Translations under genes and position numbers: made by a program
Part shown: one piece after another, positions 1-10,318 of the stretch
How the letters are laid out: each line of letters begins with the position of its first letter
How positions within the stretch are numbered: the stretch's first letter is position 1
From: Platanthera guangdongensis
Lineage: Eukaryota; Streptophyta; Magnoliopsida; Asparagales; Orchidaceae
DNA length: 64,000 nucleotides
Assembly: GCA_039583875.1 (NCBI GenBank)
Contig: CM077158.1
Span: 123,501,900 to 123,565,899 of the forward strand
Reading direction: 5' to 3'
Notes under the pieces: model-generated
The model's database searches: none
What the model was told of the DNA's origin: nothing
The model's input: only the letters and a program-made list of their open reading frames with translations

Positions 1-1081
1 TCAAGGCCGGTTCCCAGACCGCCAAGTTAGCAGAACACGTTTCCGCTCAGTTTTCCGGGTGCGCCTTGAAGCTAACCTTCAAGGATCCCTGCTGCAATCT
101 ACCGCGTAGAAACCCGAAAAATCCAAAGCACGGAGTCTTCTCCGGCAAAACCATATCAAATGCAACATCACCGATCCAGACAAAACACGTCCGGGTAGGC
201 TTCACACACAATGCCTATGCCCGTACTTACGATTCCGGGCTCTACATGCAACACAAGGGGGACTATTCCCGTCAACCCCAAGGAACACCACACACTCACC
301 GCATACTCGCGGGAGCGGGATTCCTTATGCAGAAAGAAAGAGATTCAAGCGCTCGAGTTGAGAATCGTTACCCTTGTAGTCCGTTTTGGCGCCATGGAAA
401 AACTACGCGGTTAGAACTCTTCGCAATGACCTTCCCTCCACGGATCCGCTCTCTGATTTCGAAACGGTGCTCCAATGCTCCGCCGGCGGCCGGAAACCTC
501 CTTCTTCTTCCTCTCCTCTCTCACTTTGGAAGGGGAGAACTTTGGAGAGAAAATGAGGGAATAACTCCCTATTCCCGGCCTTAACAGAGCAGGATTTAAT
601 CTGGGCCATTGGATCCTAATTAAAGAAAATGAACGGCTCGGATCTGCACAAAATTCCCCAGACCTGGGCCGCACACGGCTTGGCACACGGCCGTGTCCAA
701 GGCCGTGTGCCTCGATCCAGGCACGATCGTCGAACTGAGAAATGCACACGGGCCAAGACACGCCCGTGTCTGACCTGACACGCCCGTGTCGGGATCCTCG
801 ACACGCCCGTGTTCGTGGGCGTGTCACGCATAACCGCCACGGCAACGGACACGACCCATCAGGACACGGGTAGGGACACGGGTTGGCACACGCCCGTGTC
901 GGATGACACGCCCGTATCATCCGGCCGTGTTCCTGGCCGTGTCCTTCTCGGGTTGAAAACGACCAAAAATCACCAGCCAGACACGGCCTTGGACACGCCC
1001 GTGTCCTAGGCCGTGTACCCCTACAGGCACCAAAAACTCTTTTTCCGCGACCGACTCGCACACAAAATTCGGGGCGTTACA
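1..1081 (-). repeat. E1 3' LTR (partial)
   Basis: Colinear copy of 6632-7712 at a constant offset of 6631. It ends in GTTACA, which reads TGTAAC at the LTR start on the minus strand. About 890 bp of the LTR lie left of the window. Eight substitutions and no indels separate it from the 5' LTR copy. It holds no real gene; long open frames here come from the GC-rich palindrome array. Confidence 0.95.
640..1020. repeat. Palindrome array (ACACGGCCGTGT / GACACG..CGTGTC) in E1 3' LTR
   Basis: About 380 bp packed with GACACGCCCGTGTC (6-bp arms, 2-nt centre) and the perfect palindrome ACACGGCCGTGT, in both orientations, in the U3 part of the LTR. The same array occurs at 7271-7651. Similar motifs occur in the LTRs of E3 and E5. 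Confidence 0.9.
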
Positions 1082-1096
1082 AATCTCCCCCACTTA
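1082..1096 (-). other. E1 polypurine tract
   Basis: Minus-strand purine run AAGTGGGGGAGATT lies directly before the TGTAAC start of the 3' LTR, as expected for the plus-strand primer of reverse transcription. Confidence 0.9.
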
Positions 1097-1135
1097 AGGA
1101 ATTTCGTCCCGAAATTAAGCAAAGGTACACGAAAG

Positions 1136-2204
1136 CTAAATGATACCTGAGTGGAATAACTCGGGGTATTCCTCCAACATAGCTTGCTCTCGCTCCCAAG
1201 AAAGCTCCTCACGTCCGCAATTATCCCAACGGACTTTAACCATTCTGACCTCCTTGTTGCGGAGTCGTTTGACCGCAACGTCTTCAATTCGTACTGGTCT
1301 GACCCTTGTTGTTAACTCATAATCAACCGGTACCTGATTGTCTGCAACGATCTGTGAAGGCTCTTGCACTGCCTTACGCAACACCGATACGTGGACTACG
1401 TCATGCAGCCCACTCAACTCCGTCGACAGCTTCAACCTATACGCCGCCTCGCCAACACGCTCCAGGATTTCAAATGGTCCAAGGTATCTCGGACTCAGCT
1501 TCTTCAAGCGTCGAACCCGCGATACACCCTTGAACGGCTTGATTTTTAAATATACCATGTCGCCAACGTTGAACTCCACATTTTTATGTTTGGCATTGTA
1601 GTACTTTGACTGTCTATCCTGAGCTATCTTCAGCCTTTCCTGGATTGTCCGTATCATTGAAGTGGCATCTTTCACCGCTTGACGTTTATACAACTTTGAT
1701 TCGCCTGCCTCCAACCAAGACAACGACGTACGACACTTCCTCCCGTACAAAGCTTCGAAAGGCGCCATTCCAATGCTTGCCTAAAAGCTATTGTTGTACG
1801 CAAACTCCACCATGTACAGGTGATCCTCCCAATGCTTCCTCGAAATCTAGGACGCACATGCGAAGCATGTCCTCCATAGTTCTGTTGACTCTCTCGGTTT
1901 GGCCACCTGTCTGTGGGTGAAAGGCTGTGCTGAACTTTAGCTTAGTACCCAACAGACCATGCACCAACCTCCAGTCATTTGACGTGAAGCGTCCATCACG
2001 ATCACTAACAATACTGCGAGGCACACCATGCAGTCGTACAATATTATCCACGTAGAGTTTGGCTAACCTTTCTACTGGATCTTCCTTTCTCATTGGGATA
2101 AAGTGCGACACCTTTGTCAATCTATCTACGACCACCCAAATGGACATCATTTCCTTTCTGCGACTTCGGCAAACCGTGCACAAAATCCATAGATATATCG
2201 TCAA
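1136..2204 (-). pseudogene. pol: E1 integrase catalytic core, C-terminal domain and chromodomain-like tail (frameshifted)
   Basis: The 5' piece (2204-1788) has the first integrase Asp in VVVDRLTK, the second in VSDRDGRF and the Glu in GQTERVNRT, completing the DDE triad. A frameshift near 1790-1860 moves translation into the frame of 1768-1136. That frame continues through APFEALYGRKC, the GPFEILERVGEAAYRL C-terminal domain and a tail with VKVRWDNCGREELSWERE that resembles the degenerate chromodomain of chromoviral integrases. Another frameshift near 2150 separates it from the integrase zinc finger. The frame ends close to the polypurine tract. The enzyme would insert cDNA into chromatin, but this copy cannot make one continuous protein. 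Confidence 0.9.
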
Positions 2205-2919
2205 ACTTCCATTCTGGGATAGGAAGTGATTTCAAGAAACCTCCGGGCTTCTGACATTCCGCCTTCACCAATGCACAAGTACGACACTTGGCCACATAAA
2301 GCGCCACATCCTTCTTCAAACCCGGCCACCAGAATAATTTCTTCATGTCTCTATACATCTTCGTGCTTTCCGGGTGGATTGAGTATTTGGTATGATGAGC
2401 CTCATACATCAACTCCTCCCGACTATTATCCGCACTAGGAACGCATAGACGACCGTCCTTCCTTAGCAACCCATCTTCAACCACAAACTGGGAATTTGAC
2501 CCATCCGAAGATCCATCTAGGATTTGCTTCATGCTGCTATCCTGAACCAAAGCCCGCCGAACTCTATCCGCTAGGTCACACTGCACCTCTGTCCAAAACA
2601 GTTTTGCCTCGGCACTAGACTGCTTGTCAACACAAGTTATCTCCAATTCCTCCAACTCTTGGACCAATCTCTCATCATGCACTGATAACCAGTTGGCTCG
2701 TGCGGGAATCTTACGACTCAACGCATCCTCCACTACATTTCCCTTCCCAGGCACATAGTGTATCTTGAAGGTGTAGTCCCCTAAGAACTCCATCCACCTC
2801 CTCTGCCTCATGTTCAGATCCTTTTGATCCAATAGGTACTTCAAACTCTTATGATCGGTGTAAATATCTACCTTCACACCGTACAGATTGTGCCTCCAAA
2901 GCTTTAGAGCAAAAATCAC
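2122..2919 (-). pseudogene. pol: E1 RNase H and integrase zinc finger
   Basis: Open for 265 codons. The first part is Ty3 RNase H with the [14 protein letters not shown] motif and [16 protein letters not shown]. Next comes the integrase HHCC finger ([19 protein letters not shown]... then [12 protein letters not shown]), and then [19 protein letters not shown], where the frame is lost. It is separated from the RT by a frameshift at about 2966, where roughly 17 bases are missing relative to E5. The domain order is canonical for Ty3 pol. Confidence 0.9.
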
Positions 2920-2965
2920 GGCCTCTAACTCTAAGTCGTGGACCGGATAATTCCTCTCGTGAACC

Positions 2966-4042
2966 TTAAGCTATCACTCTCCCATGCTGTAGCAGAACAC
3001 AGCCCAAACCACTGCCTGAAGCATCACTATCAATCTCGAACCCTTCGGTACCACTTGGCGAACATAAAATAGGCGCCGTGGTCAACCGCCTCTTCAATTC
3101 TTCAAAAGCATGTTCGCACTCCGGAGACCACACAAACTTCTGATCCTTTCTTGTCAACGTCGTGAGTGGTAGTGCTATCCGCGAGAAGTTCTCTACGAAG
3201 CGCCTGTAGTAGCCAGCAAGTCCCAGAAAACTCCGGACCTCTGCCACCATAGTCAAAGTAGGCCACTCCCGTATCGCCACTATCTTCGCCGGATCCACAG
3301 CTATTCCTTCTCCACTGACAACATGACCAAGGAACGCTATCGAGGATAACCAGAATTCACACTTGGAGAACTTTGCATATAACTGACTTTTCCTCAATGT
3401 TTCCAACACCATGTGTAAATGCTTGTAGTGATCCTCCTCGCACCGCGAATATACCAGGATATCATCAATAAATACTATCACGAACTGATCCAAGTATTCT
3501 CTGAACGTCCTATTCATCAGATCCATAAACACGGATGGAGCATTCGTCAACCCAAACGGCATAACCGTGAACTCGTAATGCCCAAACCGCGTACTGAATG
3601 CTGTCTTTGGAATGTCGCTCTCCCTTATCCTCAACTGATAGTAACCAGACTTCAAATCTAACTTCGAATATACAGTTGACCCAACCAACTGATCAAATAG
3701 ATCGTCAATCCTCGGGATTGGATATTTGTTCTTCTCCGTAAGTTTGTTCAATTCCCGATAATCGATATAAATCTGCAAGCTCCCATCTTTCTTCTTAACA
3801 AAGAGAACTGGTGCGCTCCAAGGCGACGAACTTGGACGCACATACCCTTGCTCTAGCAACTCCTGCAGTTGCACCTTCAACTCTGCCTTTTCTCTTGGGG
3901 CTATCCGATAGGGGGAGCATGACACCGGTTTGGCACCCGGTACCAGCTCTATAGTAAAGTCTATCTCCCACTGAGGAGGGGCTCCTGGGAGATCATCTGG
4001 AAACACATCAGGATATTCGGACACAACTGGGATGTTGCCCAA
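2966..4042 (-). pseudogene. pol: E1 reverse transcriptase
   Basis: About 358 codons open. They start in the protease-RT linker ([18 protein letters not shown]) and run through [21 protein letters not shown], the palm motif FIDDILVYS (catalytic YxDD-type box) and the thumb ([14 protein letters not shown]) to the start of RNase H ([19 protein letters not shown]). The frame then ends in TAA. The catalytic residues look intact. The reading frame upstream (protease) and downstream (RNase H) is broken, so this is a pseudogene segment of pol. It would copy element RNA into cDNA within virus-like particles. Confidence 0.93.
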
Positions 4043-4498
4043 ACTAGGTTTAGGCGTTGAAGTCTACACTAGAGTGACATACAGTTCTGCCCCAGACCGA
4101 ACTGCCGGGAACACCTGAAGGGCTGACATCAAAATCTTACCCGACCCCTTCATGCCCGCGAAAGTCACCTCATGACTAGCTCTCAACTGACCCACTAGCA
4201 ACTTCGATCAACGTATGTCTGCTGCTCCGAGAGCCTGACCATACTAAAGATCACGTTGAACTCTCCTAGCGGTAGAAACAACGCCTGCAAATCAAACTTT
4301 TGACTCACAATCCATACCTAAACGCAACAGATTCTATCTGCGCGCATCGAGCACTACTAGTCAACAACACATCCATTAAGACTTTTGCCATCGGAAGATA
4401 TATTCCGACACGTAATACAATTCCTTTGGGCAAACGGAGACACAAAGCCCCCTTTAACGAACGGTGCTCGCGCCGGATAAACGAAATTCAGAACAACG
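4043..4498 (-). pseudogene. pol: E1 protease remnant
   Basis: This segment aligns by eye with the E3 protease (63040-63400), but it carries several stops and frame changes. The catalytic DTGAS is degraded to something like SGAS, and later pieces (MDVLL-like, GMDWLS-like) fall in different frames. The decay is far greater than the LTR divergence predicts, so the lesions very probably predate this insertion. Confidence 0.75.
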
Positions 4499-4577
4499 CT
4501 TAGCACAAGCGGTTCTAGGTTAACATGCACAAAGACTACAAGTGTCTAAAGCTAAACGCTAGAATTTTAAACCTTAC
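4499..4577 (-). other. Intron-like segment between gag and protease in E1
   Basis: On the minus strand the gag frame reaches ACAG|GTAAGG, a good plant 5' splice site. After 79 nt there is GTGCTAAG followed by the protease-linked sequence. A TTAAC branchpoint-like motif lies about 30 nt before the AG. E3 has a colinear 76-nt segment with GT...TTTAG ends. Without splicing, gag terminates a few codons inside the segment. This is an inference from two copies; no transcript evidence is available. Confidence 0.5.
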
Positions 4578-5517
4578 CTGTCACCGCGTCTGCTTGCTTT
4601 CTGTCCTCTTGCTGACCAAGCTTGTACTCTTCAGACTTCCTTTCGGACTTTGCACGTCCACTCCAACACTCACGTGCAAAATGTCCCACTTTTTCGCAGA
4701 TATAGCAAGCTCTTGGGACTCGACTTGTAGTTGCTCCCGAGGCACCAGAAGAAGGGGCTGAGTTCGAAGTCTTCAGCTTCTTATTCCAACTGCGGACATC
4801 GGACTTTGAACTTGGCCCTTTGAACTGTGGTTTCTTAGTACCAGAGTCCTCACCTGCTCCTGACATAGCTTCCTTAATCTTCTGAGCACCATCCCAACAT
4901 TCTCGGGCAAAGTGTCCTTTCTTTCCACAAGTATGACAGTTGTAAGCAACCTTGCTAGTCGATGATCTAACCTTCTTCTTCAGCATTTTGCAAGATGCAC
5001 CCCTCATAGGAATTGCAGAGTTCGATACCCTACTCACTGGTATCTGGTGAATTTTTCCCATTTCCACTTCCAAAGATCTGGCCGACTCTACCAAGGCTCG
5101 GAATCCCATTAGTTTTTGTCCTAGAAGTGGAATTCGCAGTTCGTCACGTAGACCACTATAGAATCTATCGACTATAGACCTCTCGTTCTCCAACTCAAAG
5201 CATGGGTAGCGGCTTATCAAAAGGAATGCCTGCAAATACTCATCAACTGAGTGCGTACCCTGCACCAAGCACATATTCAACGGCTGACCTGATGGCCTCC
5301 TAAATGTCATTTGATTAAACACACCACCCGACATTGAAGTCATCTCGGGGACAAGAGGTTGCACATTACTTCCTTGCTGTGCACTAGTCATAGCGAGCAC
5401 CACTTCAACGATCCTTATTATGGTTTCTAACGAAAGAGGGGTATCAAGCGCTCCACTGGGTGCACTATAATCCTCAGAAACCAGATGTTCTGTCAGCTCT
5501 ACGCCACTCCCGGTCAC
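4578..5517 (-). pseudogene. gag: E1 gag with internal deletion and two CCHC knuckles
   Basis: Open frame read from a GTG codon (no ATG in frame) to the intron-like donor. After an N-terminal linker, the capsid core is shortened: FRRPSGQ joins almost directly to LVQGTHSVDEYLQAF. The roughly 100 residues that E3 has between PSQAEDW and LVQGEKSVDE are missing, in frame. The C-terminal nucleocapsid has two zinc knuckles, CHTCGKKGHFAREC and CYICEKVGHFAREC, whereas E3 has one (CFTCGKTGHFARDC). Gag normally builds the particle and binds element RNA. Loss of most of the capsid core should abolish assembly, so the element probably depended on a helper. Confidence 0.85.
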
Positions 5518-5554
5518 CTATAGTCATACAAAACACCAATAAGTGACCAAACAA

Positions 5555-5591
5555 AATTGCAAAAAGCAATTATAGGAACGCGCAGGTTCCT
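5555..5591 (-). promoter_or_regulatory. E1 leader twin stem-loops (candidate packaging signal)
   Basis: Between primer site and gag lie two adjacent perfect small inverted repeats: AATTGC-n5-GCAATT (5555-5571) and AGGAAC-n6-GTTCCT (5574-5591). E3 keeps both stems at 61735-61770 with different loop bases. A role in RNA packaging or dimerisation is an inference from position and conservation. Confidence 0.5.
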
Positions 5592-5728
5592 CAACCACGA
5601 GTATTTTTCATTCCTAAGTGGACATTCATGGGTTCTTTTTAATGTTATAACGATGACGCACACATGTGCTCACCACCCCTTAAAAGAATTCGCCCACGAA
5701 TTCATTTAAGCTTGATCGTAACCAGAAG

Positions 5729-5738
5729 TCTGATACCA
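5729..5738 (-). other. E1 primer binding site (tRNA-iMet)
   Basis: Minus strand TGGTATCAGA, three bases downstream of the 5' LTR end. It is complementary to the 3' end of initiator tRNA-Met. Confidence 0.9.
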
Positions 5739-5741
5739 AAT

Positions 5742-7712
5742 TGTAACACCCCCATCCGTCGCATGGCATATAACAGAAGGTCCAGCTGGAACCCGACGCC
5801 ATATACCACAGACAGTCGGAAGGGTTACTAAATGAATAAATCAAACCAACCAAGTAATACTACACGTCCTAAACACAGAGCATTCTAGCGGAAGATTTTA
5901 AAGTTGAAGAACCCAAACTTAAATCCATCAAATATGAATGTCCACATTTACAACTACAAGAACGAACCCCAAATACACTGAAACAGGTACATGGCCTTAT
6001 GGCCTTACAAATGTTCATAAATATAACATGTCTTACATACATCGGCTTCGCAGGCCGGCCACACATGAGAAATGTAAAAACAACTATTCCACGGCCTTCT
6101 AAGGCCAGCACAGCAACATGGGCTCCAGCCCGCTATTTGGCGCTCGGCTCCGCAGCACCTGCAAGCACATACCACCGCACGGTGGCAAATAAAGCAACGG
6201 TCAGCTAAAAGCCGACCAAATTATAACGACCCCGCCCCTTACTCGGGACGGCGGTGCTCTTTCCCTGCAAAACATTAGCCCAACAATATATATATCGCAG
6301 TTATAATTCGCCACAGGTGTAGGCTCGCACGGCCAAACACCCCGTGCACTTAGGGCACATTCATGGTGAACCCTGACAAATCAGTGCATTCACCACCATC
6401 CCTAGGATGGCAACAACATGTGAGCATTTAGCCTTTCTGACCACCGTCTAAGGCTCCGACTATGCCAACGGCCAGTCCCCGTCTTCGGGTCTCTCGCACC
6501 GAACCACATAGCCTAGGTCCAATTCCACTTGCCCGTTGCTCACGCCGCATATCCAATTTAAGGAACTTTGCGCGGGCCAAGCTTCTCTCGGATCCCAAAT
6601 TTCCCAAAACAATCTCATAACCCAGTTATGATCAAGGCCGGTTCCCAGACCGCCAAGTTAGCAGAACACGTTTCTGCTCAGTTTTCCGGGTGCGCCTTGA
6701 AGCTAACCTTCAAGGATCCCTGCTGCAATCTACCGCGTAGAAACCCGAAAAATCCAAAGCACGGAGTCTTCTCCGGCAAAACCATATCAAATGCAACATC
6801 ACCGATCCAGACAAAACACGTCCGGGTAGGCTTCACACACAATGCCTATGCCCGTACTTACGATTCCGGGCTCTACATGCAACACAAGGGGGACTATTCC
6901 CGTCAACCCCAAGGAACACCACGCACTCACCGCATACTCGCGGTAGCGGGATTCCTTATGCAGAAAGAAAGAGATTCAAGCGCTCGAGTTGAGAATCGTT
7001 ACCCTTGTAGTCCGTTTTGGCGCCATGGAAAAACTACGCGGTTAGAACTCTTCGCAATGACCTTCCCTCCACGGATCCGCTCTCTGATTTCGAAACGGTG
7101 CTCCAATGCTCCGCCGGCGGCCGGAAACCTCCTTCTTCTTCCTCTCCTCTCTCACTTTGGAAGGGGAGAACTTTGGAGAGAAAATGAGGGAATAACTCCC
7201 TATTCCCGGCCTTAACAGAGCAGGATTTAATCTGGGCCATTGGATCCTAATTAAAGAAAATGAACGGCTCGGATCTGCACAAAATTCCCCAGACCTGGGC
7301 CGCACACGGCTTGGCACACAGCCGTGTCCAAGGCCGTGTGCCTCGATCCAGGCACGATCGTCGAACTGAGAAATGCACACGGGCCAAGACACGCCCGTGT
7401 CTGACCTGACACGCCCGTGTCGGGATCCTCGACATGCCCGTGTTCGTGGGCGTGTCACGCATAACCGCCACGGCAACGGACACGACCCATCAGGACACGG
7501 GTAGGGACACGGGTTGGCACACGCCCGTGTCGGATGACACGCCCGTGTCATCCGGCCGTGTTCCTGGCCGTGTCCTTCTCGGGTTGGAAACGGCCAAAAA
7601 TCACCAGCCAGACACGGCCTTGGACACGCCCGTGTCCTAGGCCGTGTACCCCTACAGGCACCAAAAACTCTTTTTCCGCGACCGACTCGCACACAAAATT
7701 CGGGGCGTTACA
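5742..7712 (-). repeat. E1 5' LTR (1971 bp)
   Basis: Bounded by the TGTAAC/GTTACA inverted ends: minus strand starts TGTAACGCCCCG at 7712 and ends GGGTGTTACA at 5742. Positions 6632-7712 are duplicated at 1-1081. U3 (the right part) carries the palindrome array; the left part is the R/U5 region. It holds no gene. Confidence 0.95.
7271..7651. repeat. Palindrome array in E1 5' LTR
   Basis: Second copy of the GACACG..CGTGTC / ACACGGCCGTGT array, differing at five bases from the 640-1020 copy. Three of those five changes fall inside palindromes. Confidence 0.9.
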
Positions 7713-7811
7713 CACGCGGACCCGCACGTCTTTGAACGGAGCTGCACCATATAGCCACTCATAACATGTCCCGAGCACACCGCTTGGGGAGGATCCCGCT
7801 CGACCGGATAT

Positions 7812-8093
7812 GGGGTTGTACAGTCGACACATTTAAACAAATGCTGTGTCGAGGACCAGAAGAATGACTATGTCGACACATGGAGTGTTGTGTCGACACC
7901 ATCAAGATTTGTGTCGACACTTAGTCCATTTGTGTCGACACATGTGGAGCAGTTTGTTGAGTGGTTCATGCTGAGTTGGAAAGTCTTTAAAGAATCAGCT
8001 GACATAACCAACCGGTCTGACACCTTTGTCAGAACTGTCAGAAGACTGTTATAAACCGGATCAGCCGGTAATCAGGAGAAAACTCTATATAAA
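7812..8093 (+). promoter_or_regulatory. C1 U3: GTGTCGACAC palindromes and TATA box
   Basis: Six copies or near-copies of TGTGTCGACACA between 7812 and 7942, then TATATAAA at 8086-8093 about 144 bp downstream. This spacing is close to that in the E4 LTR. Enhancer plus core promoter is an inference from position. Confidence 0.65.
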
Positions 8094-8454
8094 GGACTGG
8101 TTCGATACAATAAGTGTGGATGAAAAAAAAGAAAAGAAAAGAGAACATACAACACTAAGAAGTGAATCCTTCAGATAGAGTTTTCTACAACAAGAATAGT
8201 GGAAACCCTTATGAAGGTAGATTCAAATCAGTCTGCAAGGAAGATTCAGATCACATTCTAAATTCAAGGAGGAAGCTATCTGAAGATCAACTTCTACATC
8301 AAGTGAAGATCAACCTTAATTTGTTCTATCAAGAAGCTTTGAAACAGCTAAGTCAGGTTGGATCTGAAGATCAGACTATTCAAGAACTGATCAAGAAGCA
8401 CAACGGAGAAGAGATTCATCTGTTGAAATTTCTGTATCTCTTAATCAAATAATT

Positions 8455-8700
8455 TCTGGTAGGATTTGTTATAAGATCTGAGTTGTAAGCCTGTAATTAT
8501 AAAGGCTGAGGTAGGGCTTTTGCCTGAGTTGTAGGAGTGAGGTTTCACTCTGAGTTGTAAGCCTAGTGACATAGGTTGAGGAAGGTCTGAAGCCTGAGGT
8601 AGGGTTCTTGGGAAGAATCTGAGGTAGGACTTGTATAAGTCTGAGTTGTAGTAACCATTATTGGTTCTGAGCTGTAAGATCTACAGATTTGAGAAGAAAG
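8455..8700 (+). repeat. Degenerate TGAGTTGTAAG / TGAGGTAGG repeats in C1 R/U5
   Basis: About ten alternating short motifs (TGAGTTGTAAG..., TGAGGTAGG...) spaced roughly 20-35 bp. Equivalent reverse-complement motifs occur in C2 (10090-10320, 16495-16600) and E4 (40040-40320). Confidence 0.7.
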
Positions 8701-8938
8701 AAGGAAGTTAGGCCGAATCTAGTACACTGCTAGATAGGCGAAGGGGGCAAAGTGGATGTACCCAGACCTTGGGGAACCACTATAAATATTGTGTATACTA
8801 TGTTGTGTTCATTATTCTGTGGCTTGCATTGTTTCTGTGCTGAGTTAAAATTTTGCTATTTGCCTAAAATTTAGAAGGAAAAATTAGAACCTATTCACCC
8901 CCCCCCCCTCTAGGTGTCTAGAAATCAAGTCTTTCAAG

Positions 8939-9276
8939 TAGGGGAGAGACCGCGACCTCTAGCCGGTCTCTCCCCGCACAGGGCTAGGCTGTTGGGGGTG
9001 GGACCCCGACCACTGGCCGATCCCATTGCTCCCACCCCACACCTAGCAAGCCGGGGCGGGTGCCGACTAACTCGCCGCACCCGCCCTGTAAAAAGGGTCA
9101 GGGGGATGCAGATTTTTCCTCACCCTACTAGTATATCCTGCCGATCCACCCAAAATTGGCCTCCAGTAGTGCAAAACTCCAAAAAAGCTTAAAAATGTGC
9201 ACCAAGTCTTACGCCTTGTTTGGGCCTTCTCTTCGCGTATACGAGGTTGTACATACAGCTAATCTTGAAATAAAGA
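8939..9276. mobile_element. 338-bp insertion with 8-bp duplication at the C1 LTR/PBS junction
   Basis: CTTTCAAG at 8931-8938 recurs at 9277-9284, where it is followed by the primer site. The sequence between is absent from the other SIRE-like LTR ends here. An 8-bp TSD suggests a hAT-type non-autonomous element, but I see no convincing terminal inverted repeats; a SINE or foldback element is also possible. The left half holds three GC-rich hairpins. The right half (9130-9276) shows nothing I recognise. Confidence 0.6.
8941..9086. repeat. Three consecutive GC-rich stem-loops with different stems, similar loops
   Basis: Hairpin 1: GGGGAGAGACC (8941-8951) pairs perfectly with 8965-8975. Hairpin 2: GGGGTGGGA (8995-9003) pairs with 9030-9038. 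Hairpin 3: GGGCGGGTGC (9054-9063) pairs with 9077-9086. The loops share a CCGnnCCnCTnGCCG-like pattern. Stem sequences differ while pairing is kept. Confidence 0.75.
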
Positions 9277-9284
9277 CTTTCAAG

Positions 9285-9292
9285 TGGTATCA
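9285..9292 (+). other. C1 primer binding site (tRNA-iMet, degenerate)
   Basis: TGGTATCA follows the LTR end ACTTTCAAG. The next bases (AATGG) depart from the canonical GAGC. Confidence 0.75.
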
Positions 9293-9360
9293 AATGGAGC
9301 ATGTTCAAAAAGGACTTAACAGTCTGAACGGATCTCCAAGAGTAGCTGAAGATCCACTCC

Positions 9361-9814
9361 ATGGGTTTAGGTGAGAACCATAAGGAGTTGATCACCATGA
9401 AGCTTCTTATTTACAGGAAAGAGAACTTTGGAATTTAGAAGGAAAGGGTGAGGCTATTTATGAAAGCCTTAGACTCTAGGATATTTATAACAGTTCAGGA
9501 GGGACCTTTCTTTACTATGATGGTCTTTATCATTGATGCCAATATCCAAACTCCAAACAAGTACACTGAGCTAACCAAGGATGAAGTTATTCTGGCAGCT
9601 ATGGATAAAAGGTCTCAAAACATCATTATTAGTGTAATTGATGACTCCATCTTCTAGAACCTGGTCCACTACAAAACTTATAAAGAGATGTACGATTCTC
9701 TTATAGTATACATGGAACGGACAAAGGAGGTGAGGGATGACAGAAAATCCCTCCTGAATCAGCAATATGAGGCTTTCAAGCAAGATAAGAATGATACTGA
9801 AAGTTCTTGTTTTC
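9361..9814 (+). pseudogene. gag: C1 gag, N-terminal part
   Basis: An ATG at 9361 opens a copia gag (UBN2-like) frame: the SRIFITVQEGPF region matches the DPRASFILEEGPF region of S1 gag. In-frame TAG codons at 9436 and 9655 interrupt it. The frame runs to the left TSD of C2 (AAGAT, 9815-9819) and resumes in phase at 29739. Gag would form the particle shell; this copy is dead through nonsense mutations as well as the insertion. Confidence 0.8.
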
Positions 9815-10318
9815 AAGATAGCTAGTAACCTATAGGGGGCGGTGTGAATAGGTTTATCTAGGTCTTTTGATTTCTTTTTGTTTCTTTATTAGTTATCATG
9901 TGATTGAGAGCATTTTATGTACCAGCAAGCAGAAATCAAACACAGAAAAGCACACAAGTATTTTATAGTGGTTTCCCAAAATTATGGGTATATCCACTCT
10001 CCTCCCACCTTGTTAAATTCCTATTTGTCAAGGCACATCTCAAAATCAATGCTCCAAGGAGCTTACACCTCAGATCCCTCAGGATCTCCTAGTCTCCTCC
10101 AAGACTAACACCACAGCCACAAAGTCCTACACTCAGTGATACAAGTATCACCTACCACAGGCAATTAAGCCCTACCACTCAGGCTATGGAGGATAGCCCT
10201 ACCTCAAAGAAAACTTGCTCCTACAACTCATAGAGGTGTACTCTCCTAAAACTCAGGGACAAGTGCCCTACTTCTCAGTGAGTAAAAACTCACCTTCCTC
10301 AGATCCCAGCAGGATCCT

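Larger units (their letters stand above)
1..7712 (-). mobile_element. E1: Ty3/gypsy LTR retrotransposon, 3' LTR truncated by window edge
   Basis: Minus-strand element, read from its 5' LTR (7712-5742) through a tRNA-iMet primer site, gag, damaged protease, RT, RNase H and integrase, to a polypurine tract and the 3' LTR (1081-1, cut by the window edge). The PR-RT-RH-IN order and RT motifs place it in Ty3/gypsy. The integrase tail (VKVRW..ELSWERE..) resembles the chromodomain-like end of Tekay/Del chromoviruses, which is an inference. The LTRs are nearly identical (8 differences in 1081 bp), so insertion is recent, but the internal region carries many lesions. The right flank after 7712 is CACGC; the partner TSD lies outside the window. 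Confidence 0.93.
7808..9282 (+). repeat. C1 5' LTR (5' truncated, interrupted at 8939-9276)
   Basis: Homologous to the E4 LTR in the opposite orientation: both have GTGTCGACAC palindromes, the accggctgatccggtt-type element, TATA, R/U5 repeats and the CTATTCACCCC..CTCTAGGT end. The LTR end ACTTTCA is followed by AGTGGTATCA. The open frame at 8162-8452 lies in transcribed leader and looks spurious. Confidence 0.8.

Noticed and set aside
411..1061. Long minus-strand open frames (216 aa) rich in Arg/Pro/Cys in both E1 LTRs, and similar ones at 59394-59973
   Set aside because: They overlie the GACACG palindrome arrays; the repeated HGRVRG/RPRTRACPR-like peptides are produced by the DNA repeat in every frame and have no start context or homology I recognise.
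8162..8452. 96-aa ORF (MNPSDRVFYNKN...) after the C1 TATA box
   Set aside because: Lies in LTR leader, has no recognisable domain and no second copy with a conserved frame to support it.
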